64,000 bases of DNA from an uncultured Oscillospiraceae bacterium. Its GTDB lineage: Bacteria > Bacillota > Clostridia > Oscillospirales > Oscillospiraceae. Positions 1 to 8,243 of this stretch are shown here, in pieces; the stretch's first letter is position 1, and the number at the start of each line of letters is the position of its first letter. The position numbers and the translations under genes are program-made. The notes beneath the pieces are model-generated. The model had not been told where the DNA came from, searched no databases, and worked only from the letters and a program-made list of their open reading frames with translations. Where the stretch lies: positions 1 to 64,000 of the forward strand of contig CATNCS010000004.1 in NCBI GenBank assembly GCA_950097245.1, read 5' to 3'.

Positions 1-9
1 CCTCGCCCG

Positions 10-31
10 CCCCCCCCCCGCGGGGGGGGGG
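10..31. repeat. C10-GC-G10 homopolymer palindrome
   Basis: Ten C, then GC, then ten G form a perfect 22-bp palindrome. It may be the terminator hairpin of an upstream gene outside the window, or a homopolymer assembly error. No coding feature is seen in the first 190 bases apart from this and the repeat that follows. Confidence 0.6.
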
Positions 32-92
32 CCGCATAAAATTGGGTCATGTTATGTGGGGCCTTATTTTTCAATTTCCTTTATATGCTCTC

Positions 93-166
93 GTGGGGGC
101 CGGCCGGGGGCCCGCCCCGCCCGCAAAAGCCATAGAAGAACGGGGCGGCCCGGAGGCCGCCCCCTA
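93..166. repeat. Family A palindromic repeat, diverged
   Basis: GC-rich arms (GGGGGCCGG... and ...GGCCGCCCCCTA) face each other around a short centre. The pattern matches the GTAGGGGCGG...CCGCCCCTAC family found throughout the window, but the left arm is diverged. It lies just upstream of mfd. Confidence 0.5.
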
Positions 167-231
167 AACACCCCTCCCCCTCACGGGGGCAGGGGCGTTG
201 CCGTGTCTCAGCGATGTTCCAAAAATCGAGG

Positions 232-247
232 TGTTCCACGTGAAACT
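232..247. promoter_or_regulatory. Degenerate parS-like site over the mfd start
   Basis: The 16-mer TGTTCCACGTGAAACT differs from the known ParB site TGTTTCACGTGAAACA at two positions. It contains the likely GTG start codon of mfd. Whether ParB binds it is inference. Confidence 0.4.
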
Positions 248-3200
248 GCTCACCGCCGCCCTGAATCGACTGCCGGAATTTCAACAGCTCCTCTCCGCCC
301 TGGAGGGGGGCCGCTCCCCTGTGGCCCTGTCCGGGGCGGCGGCCATCCACCGGGTCCACATCGCCGCCGGCATCGGCCTGATGACAGAGCGGCCCGTGGT
401 GGTGGTGTGCGCCGACGAGGGAGAGGGCCAGAAGCTGGCCCGGGACCTGTCCGTCTTTGCCGGGGCCCCCGTCCCGGTGCTGGGCCCCCGGGACTTCACC
501 TTTCACAACGCCGCCGCCCTCTCCCGCCAGTGGGAGCACAGGCGGCTGGCTCTGCTCCAGGGGATTTCGGCGGGGAAATTCCCCTTTCTGGTGGCCACCG
601 TGGAGGGTCTGCTCCAGCGGACCATCCCGCCTCAAGTGCTGGAGGGCTGCTGCCGGGAGCTGAAGCTGGGGGCGGCCTATGACCTGAATGAGCTGGCCAA
701 GGACCTGTCCGCCGCCGGCTATGTCCGGTGCCAGCAGGTGGAGGGGGTGGGCCAGTTCGCCCTCCGGGGGGGCATCCTGGACGTCTTCTCCCCCGGCATG
801 GACAGCCCCGTCCGGGCGGAGTTCTTCGGGGACGAGGTGGACGCCATGGGGGTCTTTGACCCCGCCACCCAGCGCCGGACGGAGAATGTCAACGAGGCCC
901 TTCTCCTCCCCGCCGCCGAGGTGCTGCCCCAGCTGGCCCCCGGCGGGCCGGCGGAGCTGAGCAAAAAAATTGCCAGGCTGGCCGCCAAGGCCCTGCAAAA
1001 CGGCAATAAGGAGCTGAACAAAACCCTGGAGCAGGACGGGGAGGCCATCGCCCAGGGGCGGACCTTCCCCGCCCTGGACCGCTACCTCCCCCTCATCTAC
1101 CCGGAGCTGGCCTGCGGGGCCGACTACCTCCCCCCCGACGCCTGCGTCATCCTTGACCAGTCCCCCCGGATTGCCGACCGGGCCAAGTCCTGGCAGTGGC
1201 AGCTGGAGGAGGATGTCACTACCCTCCTGGAGCAGGGGGAGCTGGACCCCTCCTGCTCCGAGCTGGCCCTCACCTTCCCCCGGCTCCTCAGCCGGCTGGA
1301 GGACTTCCCGGTGGTCTATCTGGACTCCTTCACCACCGCCTCCTACCCCGCGCCCCCCAGAGAGCTGCTGTCCGTCACCGCCAAGCAGCTGCCCCCCTTT
1401 CTGGCCAGCCTGGAGACGGCGGTGCAGGACCTGACCCACTACCAGAGCGCCGGCTTTGCCTCCCTGGTGCTGGTGTCCGGGGAGCAGCGGGCCATCGACC
1501 TGCAGACCCTCCTCCGGGAGCAGCGGGTGAAATCCGCCGTGGACTTCCAGCTCAGGGAGCTGCCCCGGCCCGGACAGGTGGTCATCACGGTGGGGGGGCT
1601 GTCCGGCGGGTTTGAATACCCCTCCATCAATCTGGCCGTCCTCACCGAGGGGGAGAAGGCCGCCCCCAAGAAGTCCCGCCCCCGGAAGGACGCCACCAAC
1701 CGCCAGAAGCTGAAGTCCTACGCCGACCTCACCCCCGGGGACCTGGTGGTCCACGAGCACCACGGGATCGGCCGGTTTGTGGGCATGGTGAAGATGCCGG
1801 TGGAGGGCATCGAACACGACTATGTGAAAATCGCCTACGCCGGCACCGACGTGCTCTACGTCCCCGCCACCCAGCTGGACCTGGTGTCCAAGTACATCGG
1901 CGGCGGCGAGGACGCCAACGAGACCAGAAAGCTCAACCGCCTGGGGGGCCAGGAGTGGGAGAAGGCCAAGAAGAAGGCCAAAAAGGCGGTGCAGGACCTG
2001 GCCAAGGGCCTCATCCAGCTCTACGCCCAGCGCCAGCGCCAGCCGGGGTACGCCTTCTCCCCCGACTCCCCCTGGCAGCGGGAGTTTGAGGAGCAGTTTG
2101 AATACACCGAGACCGACGACCAGCTGCGGTGCATCGGGGAGATCAAGGGGGACATGGAGCGCCCCACCCCCATGGACCGGCTGCTGTGCGGCGACGTGGG
2201 CTACGGCAAGACGGAGGTGGCCTTCCGGGCCATGATGAAGTGCGTGCTGGACAACAAGCAGGCGGCCATCCTGGTGCCCACCACGGTACTGGCCCGGCAG
2301 CACTACCTCACCGCCCTGCGCCGGTTCCAGAAGTACCCCGTCAACATCGACGTGGTGTCCCGCTTCCGCACCCCCGCCCAGATGAAGGAGACCCTGCGCA
2401 AGGTGGAAAGCGGCGAGGTGGACATCCTCATCGGCACCCACCGGCTTTTTAACAAGGACGTGCGCTTCAAGGACCTGGGGCTGCTGGTGGTGGACGAGGA
2501 GCAGCGCTTTGGGGTGCAGCACAAGGAGAAGCTGAAGGAGACCTTCAAGCAGGTGGACGTGCTCACCCTGTCCGCCACCCCCATCCCCCGGACGCTGAAC
2601 ATGGCCCTGTCCGGCATCCGGGACATGTCCACCCTGGAGGAGCCCCCGGCGGACCGCCAGCCGGTGCAGACCTACGTGCTGGAGCACGACTGGAACCTCA
2701 TCGGCGACGCCATGCGCCGGGAGCTGGAGCGTGGGGGGCAGGTGTTCTACCTCCACAACCGGGGGGAGACCATCGACCGGACCGCCGCCCGCATCCAGAC
2801 CCTCCTGGGGGAGGAGGCCGCCATCGGGGTGGCCCACGGCCGGATGACCCAGGAGGCCATCGACGATGTCATGGCCCGGATGACCGACGGGGAGCTGAAC
2901 GTCCTGGTGTGCACCACCATCATCGAGACGGGCATCGACCTGCCCAACGTGAACACCCTCATTATGGAGGACGCCGACAAGCTGGGGCTGGCCCAGCTCC
3001 ACCAGATCCGGGGCCGGGTGGGCCGGTCCAGCCGGAGGGCCTTCGCCTACCTCACCTACCGGAAGGGCAAGGTGCTGTCCGAAGTGGCCTCCAAGCGGCT
3101 GGAGGCCATCCGGGAGTTTGCCGAATTCGGCTCCGGCTTTAAGATCGCCATGCGGGACCTGGAAATCAGAGGGGCGGGCAATGTCTTAGGCCCGGAGCAG

Positions 3201-3740
3201 AGCGGATTTCTGCTGTCGGTGGGGTACGACATGTACCTGAAGCTGCTGGAGGAGGCCGTCCTCCTGGAGCAGGGACAGCCCGTCCCCACCCGGACCGAGT
3301 GCGCCGCCAACCTCAGCGTATCCGCCTCCATCCCCGACCGGTACGTCCCCTCCCCGGAACAGCGGATGGACCTGTACCGACGCATCGCCGCCGTGCGAAG
3401 CGAGGAGGAGGCCGACGAGCTGGTGGATGAGCTCATCGACCGGTACGGCGAGCCCCCCCGGCCGGTGAACAACCTGCTGTCAGTGGCCCTCCTCCGGGCC
3501 ACGGCGGCCCAGTGCCGGATCAGCGACCTGGCCCAGAAGGGGGACCGGCTGGTCTTCACCCTGGAGGAGTTCCGGCTGGAGCCCTTCTCCGCCCTGTGCG
3601 CCCGGGAGAAATATTCCAAGCGCCTGGTCCTCATGCCCGGGGACGTCCCCCGGTTCTCCTTCCGCCTGGCCAAGAACGAGGACCCCCTCCGGGCCGCCCG
3701 GCAGGTGGTGGAGGACTACGCCAAAGCCCTGGAGGCATAA
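240..3740 (+). CDS. mfd: Transcription-repair coupling factor Mfd
   Basis: Mfd is a DNA translocase that removes RNA polymerase stalled at lesions and recruits UvrA. The 1166-aa length is normal for the family. An N-terminal UvrB-like module is followed by the CarD-like RNA-polymerase-interacting domain (GDLVVHEHHGIGRFVG, about residue 500), Walker A GYGKTE (about 655), the DEEQ box (about 752), the TLSATPIPRT motif and the C-terminal TRCF domain. I chose GTG at 240 because GAGGTG lies 6 bases upstream; a TTG at 198 is in frame but has no ribosome-binding site. The start overlaps a parS-like palindrome. The gene usually beside it, pth, is not in the window. Confidence 0.97.
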   Translation: MKLLTAALNRLPEFQQLLSALEGGRSPVALSGAAAIHRVHIAAGIGLMTERPVVVVCADEGEGQKLARDLSVFAGAPVPVLGPRDFTFHNAAALSRQWEHRRLALLQGISAGKFPFLVATVEGLLQRTIPPQVLEGCCRELKLGAAYDLNELAKDLSAAGYVRCQQVEGVGQFALRGGILDVFSPGMDSPVRAEFFGDEVDAMGVFDPATQRRTENVNEALLLPAAEVLPQLAPGGPAELSKKIARLAAKALQNGNKELNKTLEQDGEAIAQGRTFPALDRYLPLIYPELACGADYLPPDACVILDQSPRIADRAKSWQWQLEEDVTTLLEQGELDPSCSELALTFPRLLSRLEDFPVVYLDSFTTASYPAPPRELLSVTAKQLPPFLASLETAVQDLTHYQSAGFASLVLVSGEQRAIDLQTLLREQRVKSAVDFQLRELPRPGQVVITVGGLSGGFEYPSINLAVLTEGEKAAPKKSRPRKDATNRQKLKSYADLTPGDLVVHEHHGIGRFVGMVKMPVEGIEHDYVKIAYAGTDVLYVPATQLDLVSKYIGGGEDANETRKLNRLGGQEWEKAKKKAKKAVQDLAKGLIQLYAQRQRQPGYAFSPDSPWQREFEEQFEYTETDDQLRCIGEIKGDMERPTPMDRLLCGDVGYGKTEVAFRAMMKCVLDNKQAAILVPTTVLARQHYLTALRRFQKYPVNIDVVSRFRTPAQMKETLRKVESGEVDILIGTHRLFNKDVRFKDLGLLVVDEEQRFGVQHKEKLKETFKQVDVLTLSATPIPRTLNMALSGIRDMSTLEEPPADRQPVQTYVLEHDWNLIGDAMRRELERGGQVFYLHNRGETIDRTAARIQTLLGEEAAIGVAHGRMTQEAIDDVMARMTDGELNVLVCTTIIETGIDLPNVNTLIMEDADKLGLAQLHQIRGRVGRSSRRAFAYLTYRKGKVLSEVASKRLEAIREFAEFGSGFKIAMRDLEIRGAGNVLGPEQSGFLLSVGYDMYLKLLEEAVLLEQGQPVPTRTECAANLSVSASIPDRYVPSPEQRMDLYRRIAAVRSEEEADELVDELIDRYGEPPRPVNNLLSVALLRATAAQCRISDLAQKGDRLVFTLEEFRLEPFSALCAREKYSKRLVLMPGDVPRFSFRLAKNEDPLRAARQVVEDYAKALEA

Positions 3741-3742
3741 GG

Positions 3743-3776
3743 ACCGGCCGGCCGCAGACAGCGGCCGGCCGGTTTT
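3743..3776 (+). terminator. Terminator after mfd
   Basis: Arms of 13 bp, ACCGGCCGGCCGC and GCGGCCGGCCGGT, enclose AGACA and are followed by TTT, right after the mfd stop. Confidence 0.8.
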
Positions 3777-3796
3777 CGTCTCTTGTTCCGTTGAGG

Positions 3797-4171
3797 TCAG
3801 GCCACCTGGAGGCAGGAGCCGTCACAGAAGCCGCAGTCGTGGCGGGCGCCGCAGTAAACGCTGTAGCCGTGGCAGTGGCGGCCGGCGGCGGTGCAGTCCT
3901 CCAGGGGGCACAGGGCCCGGCAGAGGCCGTCGCAGACGCCGCCCTCATGGGCGTAGCCGCAGTAGACCACGCCGTCGTGGCGGTGGCGGCCGGCCAGGTC
4001 GCAGTCCTCATAGGCGCAGACGGTAATCTCCGTCTGCACGTTCTGAGCATACCTGCCATGGCAGCCCCCGCCCCTTCTCCCGTGACAGCCGTGGGCGGAG
4101 GCGGGAACAATCAGTGCGGCGGCCAGAACGGCGCAGAGCAGGCCGGCAGCCAGACGGTTCCATTTTTTCAT
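3797..4171 (-). CDS. Secreted Cys/His-rich protein with two tandem repeats
   Basis: I do not recognise this 124-aa protein. ATG at 4171 is preceded by AAGGAG. Residues 1-26 form a signal peptide ending near ASA. The mature part has a His/Cys/Gly linker and two copies of a module of about 33 residues (52-84 and 88-120) sharing the pattern C-x4-DC-x2-AGRH-x-H-x4-YCG-x2-H-x3-CDG-x2-C. With 15 Cys and 10 His in 98 mature residues, metal binding or disulfide cross-linking outside the cell is plausible but not shown. It is a single gene with its own promoter, convergent with mfd. Confidence 0.75.
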   Translation of the reverse strand: MKKWNRLAAGLLCAVLAAALIVPASAHGCHGRRGGGCHGRYAQNVQTEITVCAYEDCDLAGRHRHDGVVYCGYAHEGGVCDGLCRALCPLEDCTAAGRHCHGYSVYCGARHDCGFCDGSCLQVA

Positions 4172-4223
4172 ATCAGAATACACTCCTTTTTCATCCGCCG
4201 GGGGGAGGGCGGTGGTGTGGTTT

Positions 4224-4252
4224 ATTGTACTACTTCCTGCCCCGGTTTGCAA
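4224..4252 (-). promoter_or_regulatory. Promoter of the Cys/His-rich protein gene
   Basis: Minus-strand TTGCAA (-35), 17 bases, TACAAT (-10), about 50 bases upstream of the start at 4171. Confidence 0.65.
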
Positions 4253-4310
4253 GGCAGAAAATGGTTCGGGAGTGTCCTAACGCGCATTTCATCGGTTCCT
4301 CTTGAGGCTT

Positions 4311-4388
4311 GTAGGGGCGGATATTATCCGCCCGCTGCTCCAGAAGTTCCGGCTTTTCCAGAAGCGGGCGGCTGATAGCCGCCCCTAC
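4311..4388. repeat. Family A palindromic repeat
   Basis: Begins GTAGGGGCGG, ends CCGCCCCTAC, and carries inner stems GGCGGATATTATCCGCC and GGCGGCTGATAGCCGCC. An outer inverted pair, GGGAGTGTCC at 4268 and GGACACTCCC at 4405, encloses the unit. Confidence 0.85.
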
Positions 4389-4429
4389 ATAAAAGCTGCG
4401 AAAAGGACACTCCCAATGGTTCCCTGTTT

Positions 4430-5215
4430 TCAGGGGGTCACAGCCTTCAGATTTTTGATCCGGTAGTTCTCCCCCGCCTGCTCGAACTCCACAACTACAT
4501 CGGCGTCGAAGTGGGCGGTGAGGGTGTCGCCGCTCCAGTCGTAGGGGGTCTTGTTCCAGTTCAGGAAGGCCTCCACAAAAATTTTGTGGTCCAGATAGAA
4601 CTGCTGGATGCACTGGGTGACGGTGTTGATGAAGGTAAGGCCGTCCACCGGGGCGAAGAGCTCCCTGGGGGCCTCGCACAGGGCCACGAAGGCGGCCCCC
4701 TGTCCCTCGCCGGTGGGACAGCGGTAGTAGCACCGGTCCTCCGCCAGGGCCCCGCACACCACCATGGCAAAGTTGTGGCCGTTGAAGGTGTCGTTCAGCT
4801 CGCACTGGGCGTACATCAGGGGCTCCAGCCCCCAGGCCTGGCCGTAGGTCCGGGCGATGTGGACCTGGCCCAGCACGTTGTCCGGGAAGTTGTTCACGTT
4901 CTCCCAGCCCCACAGCCAGGAGTTGGAGACGTAGGACTCACTGCCCAGGAACTGAAAGCGGAACCCATATTTGCCCAGGGTGAGGGTGCCCTTCTCAAAG
5001 TCCACATACCAGTTGGGCTCGTCCTTCACCATCCGCGCAAAGGCGTTTTGAGCGGTGTACATCTTGCCCAGGCAGGCGGAAAACACCTGGTCCCAGTCGG
5101 ACATGTCCACTCCCTCGGGGAAAAATCCCGCCGGCGCCCCCGGGCCGGACTTGGGCGGTACGGGCTCCTTCTGAGGCTCCGGCTTCTTGCCAAACAGATT
5201 GTCAAACAGTGCCAT
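4430..5215 (-). CDS. DUF6882-like protein
   Basis: A cytosolic protein of 261 aa with no signal peptide. Residues 1-30 are a Pro/Lys-rich linker. The rest resembles the DUF6882 family by its aromatic core NSWLWGWENVNNFP (about residues 97-110), preceded by a strand-rich segment (LGKYGFRFQFLGSES). The function of the family is unknown to me. It has a good promoter of its own, divergent from prsA, and no operon partner. The family name is from memory. Confidence 0.6.
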   Translation of the reverse strand: MALFDNLFGKKPEPQKEPVPPKSGPGAPAGFFPEGVDMSDWDQVFSACLGKMYTAQNAFARMVKDEPNWYVDFEKGTLTLGKYGFRFQFLGSESYVSNSWLWGWENVNNFPDNVLGQVHIARTYGQAWGLEPLMYAQCELNDTFNGHNFAMVVCGALAEDRCYYRCPTGEGQGAAFVALCEAPRELFAPVDGLTFINTVTQCIQQFYLDHKIFVEAFLNWNKTPYDWSGDTLTAHFDADVVVEFEQAGENYRIKNLKAVTP

Positions 5216-5241
5216 TTTGGTCTCTCCTCTCTTTTTTGGTT

Positions 5242-5270
5242 ATTATACTACAGAGGAATGGACGATTCAA
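5242..5270 (-). promoter_or_regulatory. Promoter of the DUF6882-like gene
   Basis: Minus-strand TTGAAT, 17 bases, TATAAT. It is back-to-back with the prsA promoter, 3 bases apart. Confidence 0.75.
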
Positions 5271-5273
5271 GAC

Positions 5274-5302
5274 TTGCCCCGCTCCCGAATCTGTGGTATG
5301 AT
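5274..5302 (+). promoter_or_regulatory. Promoter of the PrsA-like gene
   Basis: TTGCCC, 17 bases, TATGAT, about 43 bases before the start at 5345. Confidence 0.7.
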
Positions 5303-5344
5303 AGGGGCTGTTCACGATTTTCTCAGCAAGAAAGGAAGCACTTT

Positions 5345-6544
5345 ATGAAAAATTTTAAACGACTGGGGGCCCTGGCGCTGGCCCTTGTGACAGCCCTGTC
5401 CGCCCTGAGCGGCTGCGGCGGCAAGCCCTCCAATGATTTCACCAGCGGATCCGGCTCCCTGCCGGACGGCTCCTCCTCCGGGGTGGACTCCTCCCAGATT
5501 GCCCCCATGGACCTGTCTCAGGTCACCGACCCCTACCTGGCCGTCTCCGGTCTGGCGGGGGACCAGGTGGTGGCCCGGCTGGGCACGGCGGAGATCACCG
5601 CCGCCGACTACCTCTACTGGCTCAACCGGACCATCACCAGCTATCTCCAGCAGTTCGGCGGCCAGATGACCACCCTGCCCTGGGACGCTGAGATGTCCGA
5701 GGGCCTCACCTTCAGCCAGTATATGCGGGACCAGGCCCTGGAGGGTGCCGTCTTCCACTGCCTGCTGCGGGAGCTGGCCCGGCAGGAGGGCCTCACCCCC
5801 GCCCCCTCCGTGGCGGAGGAGGTGGACAAGGAGTATGTGGACATGATCCTCCAGGCGGAAAGCGACGAGAGCCGGGTCATCCACGCCCTCTGGGCCAACC
5901 TGCTGACCAAGGAGCTGCTCACCACCCTCAACGAGAACAATGACCTGTACAACCAGCTTCAGGAGCGGTACTTCGGCGAGGGCAGCGGCCACTACCCCAC
6001 TGACGCCGAGGTAAACGCCTACCTGGAGGAGACCGGCCAGTACCGGGCCAAGCACATCCTGCTGGCCACCATCGACCTGGACACCCGGGAGCCCCTGGAC
6101 GAGGAGACCGTCGCCCGGAAAAAGGAACAGATCGACGGTTTTCTCTCCCAGCTCCGGGCCTCGGAGGACCCCATCGCCCTCTTCGACCAGCTGATGAATG
6201 AGTACAGCGAGGACACCGGCCTGGCCGCCAATCCCCAGGGCTACACCACCCGGAAGGGGGAGATGGTGGCCCCCTTTGAGGAGGCCGCCCTGGCCCTGAA
6301 AAACGGGGAGATCAGCGACGTGGTGGAGAGCGACTTTGGCTACCACATCATCCTCCGCCTGCCCATGGACCCCGACGACTTCCGGAGCGAGTACACCGCC
6401 TCCCTGCTGGAGGAAAAAATGGACCAGGCCGAGGCCTCCCTGGGCCTGGAGAAGACCGACGCCCTGGATAAGCTGGACGTGGGCGCCTTCTGGGATAAGA
6501 TGCTCTCCCTCCAGTCCGCCGTCTACGCGGAGAGCGCCAATTAA
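5345..6544 (+). CDS. PrsA-type peptidyl-prolyl isomerase lipoprotein
   Basis: A membrane-anchored extracellular foldase expected to help secreted proteins fold. The 399-aa protein has a signal peptide and lipobox LSGC (Cys24), a Ser/Gly-rich spacer, a SurA-like N-terminal helical part (about 70-200) and a parvulin domain (about 232-338; YRAKHILL... to FGYHIILRLP). ATG at 5345 follows AAGAAAGGAAG. It is a single gene between its own promoter and a strong terminator. The match to PrsA is by architecture, so the symbol is left blank. Confidence 0.85.
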   Translation: MKNFKRLGALALALVTALSALSGCGGKPSNDFTSGSGSLPDGSSSGVDSSQIAPMDLSQVTDPYLAVSGLAGDQVVARLGTAEITAADYLYWLNRTITSYLQQFGGQMTTLPWDAEMSEGLTFSQYMRDQALEGAVFHCLLRELARQEGLTPAPSVAEEVDKEYVDMILQAESDESRVIHALWANLLTKELLTTLNENNDLYNQLQERYFGEGSGHYPTDAEVNAYLEETGQYRAKHILLATIDLDTREPLDEETVARKKEQIDGFLSQLRASEDPIALFDQLMNEYSEDTGLAANPQGYTTRKGEMVAPFEEAALALKNGEISDVVESDFGYHIILRLPMDPDDFRSEYTASLLEEKMDQAEASLGLEKTDALDKLDVGAFWDKMLSLQSAVYAESAN

Positions 6545-6550
6545 AGCAGA

Positions 6551-6580
6551 CAGGAGCGCCCGCCGGGCGCTCCTGTTTTT
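6551..6580 (+). terminator. Terminator after the PrsA-like gene (copy 1)
   Basis: A 25-bp perfect palindrome with 12-bp arms CAGGAGCGCCCG, followed by TTTTT. The identical 25 bp recurs at 7189, on the other side of the toxin-antitoxin pair. Confidence 0.9.
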
Positions 6581-6581
6581 A

Positions 6582-6854
6582 TTAAAACAAATCGCTGTGA
6601 GTTCCTGTTCTGGTGAGGTAAAGAATCAGCTCGCCTTGGTTAATTTCATAGATCAGTAGCCAATCCGGAGTAATGTGGCACTCCCTGCATCCGACATAGT
6701 CCCCGCTGAGGGGGTGGTCCTTGTACTTCGGCGGCAGGTCTTTCTCCTCTGCCAACAGTTCAATAACAGCCTCCATAAGCGGGATGTGATAACCCCGTTT
6801 GACCACTTTCTTATAGTCCTTTTTGAGGGCCTTCTGATATCTAATCGTCAGCAT
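6582..6854 (-). CDS. yafQ: YafQ-family mRNA interferase toxin
   Basis: A ribosome-dependent endoribonuclease toxin of the RelE superfamily. The 90 aa fit YafQ: basic N-terminal helix (LTIRYQKALKKDYKKVVKRG), the central DHPLSGDYVGCRECHITPDWLLIY segment with the conserved His/Asp residues, and the C-terminal RTGTHSDLF with the His-Ser-Asp-Leu-Phe ending typical of YafQ. It overlaps the antitoxin gene by 14 bases and is co-transcribed with it. Base composition is lower in GC than its neighbours, suggesting acquisition. Confidence 0.92.
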   Translation of the reverse strand: MLTIRYQKALKKDYKKVVKRGYHIPLMEAVIELLAEEKDLPPKYKDHPLSGDYVGCRECHITPDWLLIYEINQGELILYLTRTGTHSDLF

Positions 6855-7113
6855 TCAAGTCCTCCATCAGTTCCTCAACGGAAGAAAACGCCCGACTCAG
6901 ACCAATTCCTTTCCGTGCGTCCTCAATTGCCCGCCGGGTCTCCTCATTGGGGATTTCCGCGCCGATTTCGAAGGGAATACGATACTCCCGCACCGCCTTT
7001 TTGGCGAACACGCAGAACGCAGTTGTCATACTCATACCCATATCCGCGCAGAAAGCCTCAAACTGCCGTTTCAGCTCGGCGTCCATCCGGATGTTCACAC
7101 TTGTCTGTGCCAT
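6841..7113 (-). CDS. dinJ: RelB/DinJ-family antitoxin
   Basis: A 90-aa antitoxin. The N-terminal ribbon-helix-helix part (SVNIRMDAELKRQFEAFCADMGMSMTTAFCVFAKKAV) binds DNA. The acidic C-terminal part (SSVEELMEDLNADD) should wrap the toxin. It is upstream of yafQ, as usual for this pair. The promoter holds an inverted repeat, so autorepression by the DinJ/YafQ complex is expected from the family. Confidence 0.92.
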   Translation of the reverse strand: MAQTSVNIRMDAELKRQFEAFCADMGMSMTTAFCVFAKKAVREYRIPFEIGAEIPNEETRRAIEDARKGIGLSRAFSSVEELMEDLNADD

Positions 7114-7144
7114 AACAAACCCCCCTTTCCATTCAGTTAATTAT

Positions 7145-7173
7145 ATTGTATGCAAAAATCAATACAATGTCAA
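7145..7173 (-). promoter_or_regulatory. dinJ-yafQ promoter with overlapping operator
   Basis: Minus-strand TTGACA, 17 bases, TACAAT. The inverted repeat ATTGTAT-N10-ATACAAT (7145-7168) covers the -10 element and most of the spacer and is the probable autoregulatory operator. Confidence 0.8.
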
Positions 7174-7188
7174 CATATTTTCAAAAAA

Positions 7189-7213
7189 CAGGAGCGCCCG
7201 CCGGGCGCTCCTG
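7189..7213 (-). terminator. Terminator after the BMP transporter operon (copy 2)
   Basis: The same 25-bp palindrome as at 6551. On the minus strand it is followed by TTTTTTGAAAA, so it can end the permease transcript. Confidence 0.85.
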
Positions 7214-7247
7214 TAATTTTACACAGATATTATACTGTTCGTAATTG

Positions 7248-8243
7248 TCACCGCTCCTCCCGGAAGTAGTTCAAACCCAGAGCGGCGGGCTGACCGGAGC
7301 CCTCCCGCTTCCGGACGGAGGAGGCGATCAGCACGATAGCGGTAATCATAAAGGGCAGGGCCTTGTACAGCTGGGGCGGGATAGCGCTGAGCCAGCCCAG
7401 GGGGCCGGGGAAGGCGCCGGCCAGAGGGCCGGAGTAGATCTGCAGGGTGTTGAAGAAGCCGAAGACCAGGGTGCCCAGAATGGCCAGCACCGGGTTCCAG
7501 TTGGCGAAGATGACCAGGGCGATGGCGATCCAGCCGTAGCCGTTGATCCAGCAGTTGGAGCCCTCAAAGGACCCGCTCATGTACAGCGCCATGTAGAAGC
7601 CCCCCAGCCCCATGATGCCCGACCCGGCAATGAGGTGGACATACTTGTACACCAGGGTGTTCACCCCCACCGAGTCGGCGGCGCCGGGGTTCTCCCCCAC
7701 CGCCCGCAGGCGCAGGCCGGTTTTGGTAAAGTTCAGGTACCACCACACCAGTACGGCGATGGCCAGTCCCAGATAGACCAGGATGTTGTGGGAAAACAGG
7801 GCCTTCCCGATTACGGGGAGTTTAGAAAGCCCAGGAATCTCCAGAGCGGAATAGCCCTTCACCAGCCCGTCGGAGGCGGTCATGGCGGGCCACCGCTCCC
7901 CCAGGCCCTTGCCCACGAAGAAATACAGCCCCAGGCCGAAGGTGGTGATGGTCAGGCCGGTGACGTTCTGGTTGGCCTGGAGGGAGACGGTGAGCGCCGC
8001 GAAGAGCAGGCCGCACAGCCCCGCCGCCAGGAAGGAGACCAGCAGTCCCACCGCCAGGCTGTTGGCGGCGCACCCGGCCAGGTAGCCGAAGATGGCCCCG
8101 ATGGCCATGGTGCCCTCCACGCCCAGGTCCAGGCTGCCCGACTTCTCCACCACAATCTCCCCCACGGTGCCGTAGAGCAGGGGGATGTTCACCAGGACGA
8201 TGTTAAAGAGGAACAGGGTCAATACGTTGATGGGGTCGTTCAT
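7248..8243 (-). CDS. BMP-type nucleoside ABC transporter permease 2 (NupQ-like)
   Basis: One of two membrane subunits of an ABC importer of the BMP/nucleoside group. The 331 aa hold about nine hydrophobic helices and the family's conserved loop (GLRLRAVGENPGAADSVGVN, about 175-194), including the EAA-like ENP motif. Its start overlaps the stop of the first permease by 4 bases, so translation is probably coupled. It is the last gene of the operon. Substrate assignment to purine nucleosides is inferred from the xpt gene upstream. Confidence 0.88.
   Translation of the reverse strand: MNDPINVLTLFLFNIVLVNIPLLYGTVGEIVVEKSGSLDLGVEGTMAIGAIFGYLAGCAANSLAVGLLVSFLAAGLCGLLFAALTVSLQANQNVTGLTITTFGLGLYFFVGKGLGERWPAMTASDGLVKGYSALEIPGLSKLPVIGKALFSHNILVYLGLAIAVLVWWYLNFTKTGLRLRAVGENPGAADSVGVNTLVYKYVHLIAGSGIMGLGGFYMALYMSGSFEGSNCWINGYGWIAIALVIFANWNPVLAILGTLVFGFFNTLQIYSGPLAGAFPGPLGWLSAIPPQLYKALPFMITAIVLIASSVRKREGSGQPAALGLNYFREER

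Noticed and set aside
81-3002. Very long open frame on the minus strand opposite mfd
   Set aside because: It is caused by the GC-rich third positions of mfd; the protein is Gly/Leu/His/Val-rich, has no recognisable domain and no ribosome-binding site. Other long antisense frames (for example 43653-46016) are rejected for the same reason.
6582-7113. Prophage remnant around the toxin-antitoxin genes
   Set aside because: No integrase, portal, terminase or other phage gene nearby; the module is just two genes.
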